Positions 45,633 to 57,766 are shown, counted from the first letter of the stretch. The stretch: 64,000 nucleotides of DNA from Apiosordaria backusii (GCA_030549205.1 JAUKTV010000008.1:682001-746000), one strand, 5' to 3'. Notes: generated from the letters alone by a model not told the origin. Numbers and translations: made by a program.

Positions 45633-46825
45633 GTTTTGATGGACGTGGATTAATACAATGTTAGGTACATAGAACAAGGCACAAGGCCACAATAAAGCAT
45701 GACTTAAACTGGAATTCTCTAAGACAGTTTTACACTTCCAGGAAACTGTAGAAACTTCCAAGTTTAGATCAGACTGTTCGGGGAAGATACACGACGGACC
45801 CAGTTCAGAGTATTTCGGGAAGCTTTTGCCCGAGTCTTAGTTGTTGAGGTACTTGCCTTGTAGGTAGGTACCGCTATCTCTGTCATACCAAAAGGACATC
45901 CTTGCCTACAGGCAAGTCTAGGGGTACATCACCACAATCTCACACCACGTTCAATGTCAAGGGACATGGAATACATACTTGGAAGCTCATTCCGGGCTCT
46001 TCCTTGAAAAACTCCGAAAGCAGATATATCTGATACTGGATATAGATGTTCACACACTCCAACATTCTGTGGCCATTTCCAAAAAGCAACGATGCCTTCT
46101 GCCTTCCTAGGTACCTAAGAAGCTTCTACAGGTCTGTGGGTCGGTTAGAGTCTAATAAGAAACTTCCAAGGTGCGTATATTCGGCCTCGTCATCAGATGG
46201 GAAACATAAGAAGCTGTCGTTGAGATCGACACCCGGAAATGAAGCAACCTCGTTGTCATCGAGCAACGAAGGCACCTCCTGGTCTCGAACTACCAGCACT
46301 CAAGCACCGAGATGTATTGGTCAGGCTTCTATATGGGCATAGAAGGAGCTCAAGATAAGAAGCGACCTAAGTTTCTAGCCTTAGAAGCTGTGCGAACTCG
46401 CACTTGCCCTTTCTGAAATTTTCACCTGATCTAATTTCTCGGAGCAAAATAATCCTACACTCTCACTTACCTTGCCTACTCTCTCTTCCTTTTCACCCTC
46501 GCCTTTATTACGACTCGACAGGCCTTTTTTTTCTTTTTCCCAACACTTCGCGTTACTCTTGAACGTCTCGCCCAGCTCTTCAAGAGGCATACCTGATCTC
46601 CTTTCACGCCTCGTCTAGGTAGGTATTCAATAGACATTTCTTTTTTCTTAGCGCATCGGCTGACTCTTCAACAGGTATTCCCTTTCTCTTTTGACGGCTC
46701 GCCGAATTTTTCACCAGGTGATCGATTTTGAGTTCTCTGCCTCGCCTCGTACTTTAACAAGCGTTCCCTTTTCCTTTCAACGCCACGCCTCACTCCTCGA
46801 CAGTGCTATCTACAAACTCGCCAAC
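45633..46825. other. Intergenic region upstream of coiled-coil paralog 1
   Basis: No supported gene. CTCGCCTCGT/TTTTC pyrimidine stretches at about 46590-46790 are imperfectly repeated, probably part of the 5' leader. Confidence 0.35.
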
Positions 46826-47968
46826 ATGTCGAATCCGATCAACCAAGGTCTCGCGGATTATTTCCGCCTCGTTTCCGCGACTTTGGCGCGTATTGCTCAA
46901 GAATCTGCCAATGGTTCAAATGATGGAGTGTCCCTCGCCGATCTTCGCGAGGTCATCCTTTGTGGTCAAGGCAGCGCAATTCTCACCAACATGGTCGCCA
47001 CTCAAGCTCAAATCACCGCTGCCACAAAGGAGCTCGAGTCTAGAGAGAAAGGGCTGATTGACTCCCAAGTCAAAGTCGATGCCGCGACCAGAAAGCTTGA
47101 CTGCAGGGAGAAAGAGTTGGTCGACTTTCAACGCTCCATTGACGCTCAACGTCGTGTTTTGGAACAGCAGAAGCTCGATCTAGAGACCCAAAAGCAAGCG
47201 TTTATGGAGGCCCAGGCTATCTCCACCGAGACTCGAGATGCTGTCAAGCAGATGGAAACAGCCCTCGCTGGAATGATGGAGTCCCACAAGCAAACAGAGA
47301 CAACCCTCAGCGGGATGATTGAATGGCAGCAGAAAACAGAGACGGCCCTCGCCGAGATGATGAAATCTCAGAAGACAACAGAGACGGCCCTCTCCGGAAT
47401 CATGACAGCCCAAAACAAGGTCCAGTCAGATCTCGGTACTCTGTTGCAGACCATTATTGGTGCGCATATTAAAAGTTTATGGTGCCTGAATAATAAGCTA
47501 ACCTTTGTGGCAGTCAAGAATGATGCAGGGCCCTCACGGAAGAGACTCAGAATCCAAGACGGCATCGCGAATGACGATGAGCTGCTCAAGACTAAGCCGC
47601 TCCGAGAAAGGCGATTGGACCTGTTGGCCGATCTTGCCGGTTCTGAGGTTATCATTGAGGGCAAGTCAATGTATTACAGAAGGAATGTCGAGACTGCTAT
47701 TCACATCTTCCACGCTATAGCCGCCAATGTTCAATGGCGTGAAAACTTCAACGATCTCCAATTAGGTCGGCTTGCTAATGCAGTGCCTCACTGTTTATAT
47801 GCTGTTCTTACCATGGATCATCCTGACGCGTTTAAGGAGGGTTGTAAATGCCCAGGTGATCTTTGGCCTTGGATCGATGAAGGAGAGTCCTGCATTCAAG
47901 TGCTGAAGGTGGAAAATCAGCACTATGGGAAGATCAAACTCGTCTTTGATGGCTTGAATCAAGGCTGA
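46826..47968 (+). CDS. Coiled-coil protein of unknown function, paralog 1
   Basis: Exons 46826-47459 and 47514-47968 give 362 aa. The intron (54 nt, GCTAAC branch) is a multiple of three but holds a stop-free frame, so a 380-aa unspliced reading also exists. Start chosen at MSNPINQGLADYF because both relatives begin with the same motif. Residues 75-210 form a long coiled coil containing four imperfect 14-residue repeats (KQTETTLSGMIEWQ type). A C-terminal domain (LADLAGSEVIIEG, HIFHAIAAN, KCPGDLWPWI, GKIKLVFDG) is shared with paralog 2. I do not recognise the family. Confidence 0.78.
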   Translation: MSNPINQGLADYFRLVSATLARIAQESANGSNDGVSLADLREVILCGQGSAILTNMVATQAQITAATKELESREKGLIDSQVKVDAATRKLDCREKELVDFQRSIDAQRRVLEQQKLDLETQKQAFMEAQAISTETRDAVKQMETALAGMMESHKQTETTLSGMIEWQQKTETALAEMMKSQKTTETALSGIMTAQNKVQSDLGTLLQTIIGAHIKSLWCLNNKLTFVAVKNDAGPSRKRLRIQDGIANDDELLKTKPLRERRLDLLADLAGSEVIIEGKSMYYRRNVETAIHIFHAIAANVQWRENFNDLQLGRLANAVPHCLYAVLTMDHPDAFKEGCKCPGDLWPWIDEGESCIQVLKVENQHYGKIKLVFDGLNQG

Positions 47969-49676
47969 AAAGGCCATCCTGGATGATTGAGGGGAGGAAG
48001 CAATGAGTCGAGCAGTCTTTCAGTTTGTTAGATAAGGCTGAAAGGACAGTTATGAACGTGCCGGAATAGTTGAAAAACCTTCAACATGGTCGAATACCTT
48101 GAAGGATGGTTCAGTGGGTATCTGAATGCAATTGGAACGCCTTTTTTTAGCAATGCTATGTGATGATTTGTGTACAGTTAGTATGGAATCCGGCCTTTTT
48201 TTGTCCACATTACATCATACATAGGTAAGCTGTTGGGGGAATCCTGAACTTTAACAAAGTTTTGGGCTTCGGGGTAATGCAAAGCAGCAAAAGTATCCAA
48301 AACTCCCAGAACAGACATTCACAGGTGACATGGATGCAGAGTCTAATGCCGTGATCAGGTCAGATAATACATGAAATATCTAAAGAAACTATACTATACA
48401 TTCTGTCTTAAATTTTCTCAATTTTTGACTGAGCTCCAATGAGAGGCGGCCTGCGCGAGCGAAGCTTTGTAGATTGCGTCTAAGCCTGAGTAAAAGAAAT
48501 TACGCGCAATTTCAGCTGTCTTCACCATTCACATTTTGGCTTCTACTGACCTAGATCTGTCAAATATCAAATCACCCACAGCTTCTCAGTTGATCACCCT
48601 GACAATTGAGACACTTCGATGTACAAGATACGGTGACAACGGTCTGCTGAATCCAATGTTCCATGGCCCGTTAATGTCGGTTGATGTATTTAGGTCTATT
48701 GCTCACCTGAGGCCTTTGTTGTCTCTTTGTAAAAGCCTCATAGTACAAACGACCCCCTAGAGAGATACAAGACTATAACCTTTGATATAAACTACATGTC
48801 TACCTTACATCCTTGACATTGTAACTTCTTTCCGCTAGAGTACCGGTGCTCAATTGCCTTGGCAACTTCACAAAACACTCCCAACAACGTCAAGTGTCAG
48901 CTGACGGTCGTCAAAGTCAGCATTACAGCAACACTATCTCGGAAACAAGACAACCTTTTCTGACTTTCTCGTCCGCTTACCCTTCCGCAATAATAAAATA
49001 GCTGGAGTCGGAATTGTAGGACAATATCAGCGCCGACAACGACGATATGCCATCCACTAACACAATGTCAATAGTGGAATTGTCACAAGACAACAGTAGT
49101 ATGTTTTGAACTCCAGGCTCAAAAGGAGCTTTGGTCAGTGAGGGATAAGTATAAAAGAAGGCCCTCAGTCCATCAGAATGCTCAACGTCTAACACATAGA
49201 CAAGCGCCGACAGATTCTCAGCCAAGATATTCCATTGAGCTTATTATGCTTTCCTCCTAATCTTCACTCTACAGTTTGAGGTGTTTAGACCATAGCCATC
49301 ACAATGTCTCATTGTCGCTAAACCCTACAACCAGTGGTTTAGTTTTTAGGGACCGTAAAATAGTTTGTGACTTTTAGTGAATGTTTCTTTTGTCCGCAGA
49401 GTATAAATGGCGGTCTCTGAGGGGGTGTCTCAGACAAGCCACAGTGGCTTGACTTTTGCGCCACCCCCTGAACGCAGGAACTCCTATAGGAAGATAGATA
49501 ACAAAAAGGCTTGCACAGAGTATAATCAGCACTGATGATTTGTGAAAAACGGTGAATAGTACATTGTCTTCATTTGAGACTATGGCCCACTGCTCATCCC
49601 CTGAATCCCGCCTTAACCCACTGCCCAGTCGCTCTCGTCTTGCTACGCGTGAAAAGTGCTGGAGCCCTCCTATGCC
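47969..49676. other. Gene-free stretch between the tail-to-tail paralogs
   Basis: About 1.7 kb with only short frames (48536-48760 plus, 48977-49225 minus) lacking motifs. Contains one imperfect hairpin (separate entry). Confidence 0.4.
49419..49470. repeat. Imperfect 50-bp hairpin
   Basis: Arms GAGGGGGTG and CACCCCCTG enclose a perfect inner palindrome AAGCCACAGTGGCTT. No clear target duplication around it. Confidence 0.5.
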
Positions 49677-50615
49677 CTAAGCAGAATGTTCTCCCCTATT
49701 ACGCCTGACACTGCCCTCGACGCAACCATCGAAAATGAAGACGAGCTTGCGACGATTGTCAGCTACCACGGGCATGATCTGCAGAGTACACTTGTCTTGG
49801 CTTTCCCTTTGGTTATAAGGCCAGAGGTCGGTTGGGCAAAGACAAATCTGTTTGTCAACATTTTCATCCTTGTGGCCAGCTTCCAGAACGCCATAGAGAC
49901 ACAGCGGTCTGAACTCCTTGCCCGTCATCCGGAACTCATGAAACCTGCGATACATCGCATCGCCATTGTGAGCGGCACAATCCATGACGAAGATTGTGGT
50001 TTCCAGATTGTTGGGTAAGTCCTGATTAAACCCCTGGATGAAGACTTCGCACCGGACCAAATCCTCGAGCAATTTGAGTCTGCTTTCCCAATACTTGTTT
50101 TGGAGTCGAAGTTCGGCTACACGGGACGGCGCAGCGTCATGACTGGTAGCTGTTGCTGTTCAACATTAGTGTTACGACCACCAAAAGACATAAGATTGGT
50201 TGATTTGCATACCGGCCTTGATCTGGTTGACAACTTCCATGACAGCATTGAGATCCAACTGGATCTTCTCGGTCGCGTTCATCATCGTGTTGCCAAGTTG
50301 GTTCTGCGCCATCTCGACAAGCTGCTTCTCGGCTTCAAACAAATCGGCCTTTTCCTTCTCAAAAGCGATTTTCGACTCTTCCAACATCTTTTTCTCGGAC
50401 TCGAGCTTCTTGAGGGTGGCCTCGATTCGAGTTTCGGTGCTGATGAGGTTCTCCAGTACCTTGCTGCCTTCAGCACATCTAATGATCTCGCGCAGGGCAG
50501 CCAGATCGACTGCACTGGGACCATGCGCGGGCTGTTGGTCGATCAGCTTCAGGGTGTTTGACACGAGGTCAAAGTAGTCCCGAAGGCCTTTGTTGATTTC
50601 GTAGTGGCTTGACAT
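49677..50615 (-). CDS. Coiled-coil protein of unknown function, paralog 2
   Basis: Exons 50615-50213 and 50149-49677 give 291 aa. It starts MSSHYEINKGLRDYFDLVS; a heptad region at about 60-130 (LKKLESEKKMLEESKIAFEK) is shorter than in paralog 1 and lacks its 14-residue repeats. The intron falls at the equivalent place, between coiled coil and C-terminal domain. The latter (LLEDLVRCEVFIQGF, CPTDLWPYN, RRKLVFIFDG) matches paralog 1. The two genes are tail to tail, so an inverted duplication is likely. Confidence 0.75.
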
Positions 50616-51576
50616 GGTTTGATTGATAGATAATTCAGGTGAGAAAACCGAGGGGCCTGCCTGTCGCAAAGAGAGTTCCGCAAGACTTGGTTAGGAAGAA
50701 GTTGACAACAAAATCAGAGGTCGCAGGAAAAACCAATACCTCGTCGCAGTTCCCTGGAGCTTGGAGCGCCAGACGGCATAGCCATTCAGCTTCCTCAGCC
50801 TGGTAGTCTGCGGTAGGTTCCGGAGGGTTCCGGGACTACGCCGAGAAAAACATTGTGGGTCTGACATGAAGGAGACTCCAGCAGACTGGACTTCTGGGCT
50901 GGAAACAATCCAGGTTAGTTGGAGACACTTGAAGTCGCCCCACGAGCTCTGACAAACTTTACCCCTTGGGCCATGCTGAAGAATAGGGCCATGGCCGCAT
51001 GACAGCAATGTATTGGTTTATGGGTCTCAGGGGCATTTAGGGGGGTCGGGAGGTCACGGAGCATATATTCTGTTATCATCGCATCTGTTTCAAGGGCTCT
51101 TAGCACCTTACCTAGTTAATCAAACCTCACAATCACATCTTTCAGCAGACCAAAAGATTTGCAGGCTCAGGTATATGACCTTGGACCGGAACTAGATCAA
51201 GGAATAGAGAGCGTTTGGGTCCCTTGTTCACAAGTGGTTGGCCCTGCACAGTTCAGTGCGCATGTCAGATGTTTACTGATGCTTTGCAGACAGGGTCAAA
51301 GCTTGCTATAGAACCATTAATTCTACTTCCTTTCATGCTAAGTCCCGAACAACTGACGTAAGATGTGAGGAGGGTGAGACGAAGTCAAGCTTGTATAGAT
51401 TGAGAGTATAAGTCTGACTACCTTATAAGTATGAGCATTAGGAAAATCAAGAAGCGAAAAGGAGAGTGTGAGAATGAGCATTATCTACATCAAACGAACC
51501 TGAGAGTAGATCAGAGAATGTTAGCTCGATGCTTTCTTTTGTTGAAAGAAAGTTTTGTCTGGATGAGCAAGTTCCT
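50616..51576. other. Gene-free stretch left of the MITE
   Basis: Promoter side of paralog 2; short frames without motifs. Confidence 0.35.
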
Positions 51577-51584
51577 TTTATAAT

Positions 51585-52210
51585 GAGAATTTTGTTTGGG
51601 ACCCCCCTCGATCTCGAATGGACCCCCCTCCCCACTTAAAATGTATCCGTAACACAAACCACCGTATTTATATGGTAATTTTCCACATTTCTGTCCGTCC
51701 TGCATTTCTTTAAACGGCCGTTATCACAAACAAACGCTACACCCAAGACCTTACTGCCGTCAAAATTGAAACTATTCACACGTACAAAACTTAACATCAA
51801 TTACTACACCAATTGCTAGCCGCTCTGGCCTTTGTAGTGGGCTTAGTAATGCGCCCACTACGTATTCTCCTTCCTATAACCGGCCTAGTAGCACTGCTTG
51901 GACCTTAGCTTGGCGTGGGAGCCGGTGTGGCCGAAGGTGTGGCTGTAGGCGCTGGTTCCAAAGGTGTTGCCAACGGCGTTTTTTTAGCCCTGGGAGCCCT
52001 GGGTGCCCTGGGTGCCCTGAAAAGGTGGTGGTTTGGTGAAGGTTGCGTTGTTGTAAGTGGTGATTACAGGAAAAGGCTGTATTGCAGTGTAATTGGAATA
52101 AGCGGTAATTGAAAATTTCAAAAAATCGCTGCAGGGTTAGGGATATTGCTGGGAAATAAGTGGGGAGGGAGGTCCATTCCAGATCGAGGGGGGTCCCAAA
52201 CAAAATTCTC
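51585..52210. mobile_element. 626-bp MITE with 54-bp TIRs and 8-bp target duplication
   Basis: Left TIR begins GAGAATTTTGTTTGGGACCC at 51585; the right end at 52210 is its inverted copy. The match extends 54 bp with two mismatches. TTTATAAT flanks both ends (51577-51584 and 52211-52218). The interior has no transposase; it holds a short CCCTGGG(T/A)G repeat near 51990-52018 and a GTGGGC...GCCCAC hairpin near 51837-51860. Non-autonomous; the 8-bp duplication suggests hAT-type mobilisation. Confidence 0.9.
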
Positions 52211-52218
52211 TTTATAAT

Positions 52219-52972
52219 ATTCCTCTGCCCGATTGATGCCTTTTCTTACATTCAGGAGTCCACGGTGATGCTACAGCTAACCACTTAAACAGCCCAGTTT
52301 TCTGGCACAATCTGGGGTGTCCAAGGTTCATCAGGGTGATGTTGGGGTCGGAGGCTGTTGGTTCAAGAGCTCCTTGGTTGAGGATCATATTGGAGCAACA
52401 TGATGTACATACCTACCTACCTCGTGCTGGCTCTTTCGATAGTTTTAGTTCATACTCAAACCACTTATGCGGCTGCACAGGCAATACCACAACGCGTATT
52501 TAATCTGGATAACTGCCTCGTCCTCTATGTCCCGACTGCGCATGCTCTGAGGGGATTTATTCTGAGTGTGAGGTTTCAAATACAAGATGCCAACAAACGG
52601 GGCCGAGTAAGTATTTAAACACCAAACTTTCCAGGTTGTTAAGGGATCCTTCTCCGGGTCATTCTACCCCTATCCCTGCCGAGATGCCCAAAAGGCTCCA
52701 CTGCACGGTGGATAGTGTACCCATCCGCCCTCAGGTACCGACAGGTTGGGACGCTGCGGGGTAATAAGCGACGCATCAGCAGGGCCGGGAATGACGGCAT
52801 CGTCAACGGTCCGGCGATCGGAGCTTCATTTTCTTTTTGTATATAAGTGGATTGGTAATCCGGGAAACGTAATCCTGGATGACCCTTGATCGTGTCGATG
52901 ATAAGAAGAATTTTGGCATCTGGTAGGCTTCGTACCCGCTTCCCATACATCAGGCCAATATTGAATCTCACC
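52219..52972. other. Intergenic region upstream of the dehydrogenase
   Basis: A 72-codon frame at 52400 begins with a hydrophobic stretch that resembles a signal peptide, but nothing else supports it. Contains the promoter of the next gene. Confidence 0.35.
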
Positions 52973-54109
52973 ATGTCGTCAAGTCCCATTAAAATCGCTG
53001 TCCTCGATGACTACCAGGGCATCTCTGGGCCCAAGTTCCAGAAGCTCGACCCCTCGAAATATGAGGTGTCTTTCTTCAAGGATACACTGCCTCCGTATAA
53101 CCATCCTGATACCACTCAGGATGTCAAGGACAAGCTTGTTGCCAGGCTCGAGCCATTTACGGTGATCTGTAAGCAAGGTGCTCCCCCACACCGGCGACGA
53201 CCAGACAGCTGACACTTGCAAGCCACTATGAGGGAACGTACCCCTTTCCCAAAGGAGCTGATCGCCCGCCTCCCCAACCTCAAGCTCCTCTTGACCACAG
53301 GAAACCGAAACCTGGGGCTGGACCTCGAAGCCTTCAAAGAGCGGGGCATTCCTGTTGCTGGTGCCGTCGACAGGGCTCATGCAGGCTCCGTAGGCTCCAT
53401 CAGCACAACTGAGCACTGTGTCGCCCTGATCCTTGCTGCAGCCCGCAACATTGCACAGGATGATCTCTCGGTCAAGACTGGTGGCTGGCAAACGGTTCCT
53501 GCCGTCAGTCTTCGCGACAAGATCTTTGGCACCGTCGGCCTCGGTCGATTGGGCATCGCCGTTGCCAAGATCATGCAACTTGCCTTTGGGATGCGTATTA
53601 TTGCTTGGAGCTCCAACTTGACACAGGAGGCGGCTGACGAGAAGGCTCGGGTTGCTGGATTCCCCGTTGAGAACGAAAACGGCGAGAAGACCTTCGAGGT
53701 TGTCAGCAAGGAGGAGCTTTTTAAGACAGCAGATGTGGTCAGCATTCACCTCGTCCTGTCGGATCGGTCCAGGGGCAGTATCGCTGCTGCTGACCTCGCT
53801 CTGATGAAGCCGTCTGCTATCTTTGTGAACACATCGCGGGGTCCCCTTGTGGTGGAGAAGGATTTGCAGGACGCACTGGAGCAAGGCAAAATCCGGGCCG
53901 CAGCGCTCGATGTTTTCGAGAGAGAGCCCCTGCCACTGGACAGCAGGTGGAGGACGACAAAGTGGGGACAAGATGGCAGGAGTCGTGTCTTGCTCACACC
54001 GCATATGGGATATGTGGAGGAGGCGACGCTTGATGCATGGTATGAACAGCAGGTGGAAAATCTTCTGAGGTGGGAGAAGAAGGAAGATCTTTCGATCCCT
54101 TTGTATTAG
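52973..54109 (+). CDS. D-isomer-specific 2-hydroxyacid dehydrogenase
   Basis: Exons 52973-53168 and 53223-54109 give 360 aa. N-terminal catalytic half (IAVLDDYQG, LKLLLTTGNRNLGLDL), NAD-binding Rossmann motif GTVGLGRLG near 165-175, then DVVSIHLVLSDRSRG, FVNTSRGPLV, the catalytic-region LDVFEREPLP, and TPHMGYVEEAT with the active-site His. All family residues appear intact. Reduces 2-keto acids to D-2-hydroxyacids with NAD(P)H; the exact substrate cannot be told. No targeting signal. Confidence 0.93.
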
Positions 54110-54689
54110 TTACAAAGTATTGCATTTGTTTCAGTACTGGTCTTTCGTCCTTTATCCAGCCTCTTTGACCATACCATAAGCAAGACCACAATACTTCCTT
54201 CCAAAGCCCTCCATTTCCCGTGTTTTACTGATCTGGAAACTCGAAGGAACTGGCAGAATACGGGGCCCTGAGTTAAGCTCTGGCCTTAGATCTCTCAAGC
54301 GACGTTCTTGCCTCTATGTCTCCGACGCTCCTGCTGTCTTCCTTATCGCCGCCTCAGCATCCCAATCGTTCCTTCCATCCCATCCAGCACGCACTGGTTT
54401 TTGGAAAGCCCGTGCTTCACGCAGCGCGTCTTTTTTCCATCTGGTATTGTAGAGTTTTCAGAAGGCTGACCTCCCGTCTCTTTGACCCAAAACACCATTT
54501 TGCAGACGGCCAGCAACTCACATCCACCACAACAAGTCGATCCAGAACAGAGGTATAGTGTACAGTGTGGCATTCTGCCTACTTGGCCCTCTTCCTGGCG
54601 ACCTGTGCCTTTTCTAGCAACCTCCACCATCTCTTTGGCAACCCCCGCGACCTCTCAACTCGTGAACTCTGCCAACTACCCAGAAAGCC
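54110..54689. other. Intergenic region with promoter of the next gene
   Basis: Short frames only; nothing supported. Confidence 0.35.
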
Positions 54690-56290
54690 ATGGCGTCGAA
54701 CAATATCAAGCGGGAACCCATGAACAGTATGGAAACACACTCTCGGAGAACCAGTGATGGCATTATACTAAAGCTTCAAGCAGATATGGTGATCCCGCTC
54801 CGCCTTCGAGAAACTCCCCGACCGCAAGTCCAACCCCAACAGGCGGCTGGCACCAGTATGTCCCACCAACTTATTAAGATAATTCCCCATCTAACCAGAT
54901 GTCACAGGTATGATGCTTTCCCCCGGGCCCTCCCGCCATGGGAATGCATCGTATGGAGTGCCTTCCGCCCCTCGAGTCGGTCCTTGGGATCAGATGATCC
55001 CAAGCCGAAGCACACAGGGTCATCCGGGAGTTCACTATGGGCCAATTCCAGTTCAGGGAACCCCTCAAGATCGGTTCAGGCGCGAAGTTCTTGGGCATGG
55101 GCGTGAAGAAGTCGTGGGAAGGCCAACACCTACCCCTACCCGTACCCAGCTGTCCTTGAGAAGCAGCGGCGCTCCTCAACCTGACAACCCTGACCTGCCC
55201 TCGGATCCTGGCCCTTCTGCCAACCCGACCGCTCCCCAGCAGCTCTCGTATGCGTGTCAGGCACGTGGGTTTAACCCGGTGTGGAACGAGTTTACAACTC
55301 CTGACGGCAAATTTGGGTGCCACGTCAATCTCGGCGGTGATACTCTGAAAAACGCGAACCGCTTCAATACAGCCAAAGAAGCCAAGTCTCATACAGCTAA
55401 GCTAGGGTTGGCCTTCCTAGGTTCAGCGAATGTGAGACCTAGGCCGAGAGGTAGAGGTGACGGTATAGCTTCTCAGACAAGATCACAGGTCAGTGGCCCC
55501 GCCCAGTCCCCGAAAAAAAGGAGGAGTCCTTGCAGCTCGTCCTGAAAGACCTGTTTTCCGTTGTCAGGTACCTAACCTTCATCCACAGGCACCACCTCCC
55601 GCCCCGTCTCAGGGGCCTGTCACCCGCTCGAGAGCATATATTGCCCATCTTGAGGCGTCGGTCGCTCGTCTGAAAGCGACCGTCGCCCGTCTCCAGGCAC
55701 CTGCCACTTCTTCTCGAGGAGTTCCCGCCCACCCTCGTGTCAGTGGAGGCAGAGCCGGTCAAGTTGTTGTAAAGCGGGAACAAGATGTTGAAATGACAGA
55801 TGTCCCGGCTTCGAGCGGCGGCAGGGTCTCCAGCATCGGTGTTGCTCAGCAAGCAGAATTATTGGAGCAGATTCAGCGGATCACAGGTATGGACGTGATC
55901 AATCCGTCCAGAGAGAGCGCCGAGGTGACACGCGCTTACCTCGAAGGTTTGGCCGTGGGCTCCCGTCTGACGGCCGCAGCCCGCCGCCGGTCCCGCTCTC
56001 CCACCCGGTCTCCGCAGACTTCGCGGGTTGACCGACACCGCGAGCGGTCCCCTCTCACTGCCCGCGTCCGGTTGACCCCGCCGCCAGTGTACGAGCGATG
56101 GTCTGGTCGCCCTGCGACAGACCGGTATCGTCCTGACAACCACTACCGCCCTGGTGAGGATCGGCGTTTCCGTGAGAATACCCGCGCTAGCATTCTCGAC
56201 AGAGAGAGCGGCGAATCGGTGGAATCTGGCGAGGCTTCCGAGGATGGAAACGGCAAGAGTGGCACCCAGCGCTCCTTGTCTCAGCCCTGA
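54690..56290 (+). CDS. Basic, largely disordered protein with a possible dsRNA-binding fold
   Basis: Exons 54690-54855, 54908-55488 and 55568-56290 give 489 aa. Most is Pro/Ser/Arg-rich and disordered. Around residues 170-230, LSYACQARGFNPVWNEFTTPDG...CHVNLGGDTLKNANRFNTAKEAKSH... resembles the alpha-beta-beta-beta-alpha layout of dsRNA-binding domains, with the final basic helix (KEAKSHTAKLGLAFL). A short Ala/Arg heptad stretch and SR/RS dipeptides follow (RRRSRSPTRSPQ), then an acidic tail (ESGESVESGEASEDG). The make-up suggests a nuclear RNA-linked role, as inference only. Confidence 0.72.
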
Positions 56291-56851
56291 AGAGATCAAT
56301 TCTGCAGTTGAACAGCATACCATCGCGTACAACTGCCTGGCTAGAGTTGATCCGTTACAGGGTAATTTTTAGGCCTGGCAATTTCCCAGTCAGGTTTCTC
56401 TCACTTTATGCTTCTTATCGTGCCGCTTTTGTTTCCCTTTTGTGTTGATTTCTGTGATGTTATATGCCCCTTCGGGCCTCATGTTTTGTGGGATAGGAGG
56501 AACAACACCGATATTTGATCGCCCTTCGAGGGCCTTGTTGCCCTCCTGCATGTTGGCCATTTGGGCTCTGGGTGACGGGAGAAGCATTTGGAGCTAGACG
56601 GATATGGGTGGAGGTTTCGTGGGGAGCTTTACATGGGCCATGCCACATGCCCTTTTGTCAGATTATCCCACTTGTCAAAGTTCGTATGGCGTTGTCCACA
56701 TGGCAGATATGGCTGGCGAGAACTCGAGGGACACAGTACGGGAGGAATTAGACAAACTGGCATGTCAGCCAGATACCGCCTGAAATGTAAAATAGTTTCT
56801 GTAACCAGCTAATGTAACACATTGTAAACAAAACACAGAAGAAGTAGCTTA
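56291..56851. other. Convergent intergenic region
   Basis: 3' flanks of the rightward gene ending at 56290 and the leftward SDR gene. A GGGCC(T/C)TCGAAGGGCG-type inverted repeat near 56474-56532 might act in transcript ending. No gene. Confidence 0.35.
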
Positions 56852-57766
56852 CTACAGCTTACTTGGCATACGCGTGGCTCCATCCAACCGAATCACCACT
56901 CCGTTCAGCATGACGTTCTCAATTGTTTGCTTCACCAGCGAGGCAAACTCCTCTGGCTGTCCCGCCCTCGCTGGGAACTCCATTGCTTTCTGGAGACCCT
57001 CCCTTACCTTGTCCGACATCATAGCCGTCATGGCCGAGTCGAACATGCTAGGCGCAATGGTCACGACTCTAATCCCAAACCTGGACAAATCCCGCGCCAT
57101 GGGCAGCGTCATGGAAGCAACAGCGCCTTTGCTTGCCGCGTAGGCCACCTGGCCCATCTGCCCTTCAAAAGCGGCGGAACTGGCCACCATAACGATGACA
57201 CCCCTTTCCTTATCCGGGCCATAAGGCTCAGACTTGGCCAAGAGGGGGAGGAGCTGGCGGACGAGATCGAGGGTGCCGCGGAGGTTGATGTTCAAGACGA
57301 AGTCGATGCTATCCAGCGAGACGGGGTTGAGGCGCTTGTCGAGGATGAGGCCGGGTGCACCGACGCCGGCGGCGGGGATGATGCCCGCTAGGGGCTTGCC
57401 GGTTTCTTTGATCCATGCGGTTATGGCGGTGACGGCGGTGGTGATGGAGTCTGTAGAGGAGACGTCGCAGGGGAAGAATTTGGCGGAGGAGCTGCCGCCG
57501 AGGGAGGAGACGGCGGAGGAGCCGGTTTCGGTGTTCAGGTCAAGGATGGCGACGGAGGCGCCCGAGGAGATAAGGGTGCGGGCTGTTGCTAGGCCTAGGC
57601 CGGAGGCTCTACATTTTGGAGAATGTCAGGATGGATGTTCTGGGAGTAGGATGTGAAGTGGTGCTGTGAAGAATGCGCAATGGTGTTGTGATGTGATGAT
57701 GCAGTGGGAAGAGGCCGGATGAGCTTACCCGCCTGAGATGACAAAGGTGCGGCCGTCGATTATCAT
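56852..57766 (-). CDS. Short-chain dehydrogenase, HSD10 (3-hydroxyacyl-CoA dehydrogenase type 2)-like
   Basis: A 38-nt first exon (57766-57729, MIIDGRTFVISG) joins 57608-56852, giving 264 aa. The junction rebuilds the NAD-binding SGGASGLGLA. Then AILDLN (acidic residue after beta-2, favours NAD), PAAGVG, the catalytic triad SS...YAASK, and a C-terminal NGVVIRLDGATRMPS, which is typical of the HSD17B10/ HSD10 clade. These enzymes oxidise 3-hydroxyacyl-CoA in mitochondria or peroxisomes. The C-terminal SKL ending is a perfect type-1 peroxisomal targeting signal, so peroxisomal beta-oxidation is the likely site. Confidence 0.9.

Noticed and set aside
52400..52618. Short ORF with a hydrophobic start
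   Set aside because: No further support; the start overlaps ACCTACCTACCT leader-like sequence and the rest has no motif.
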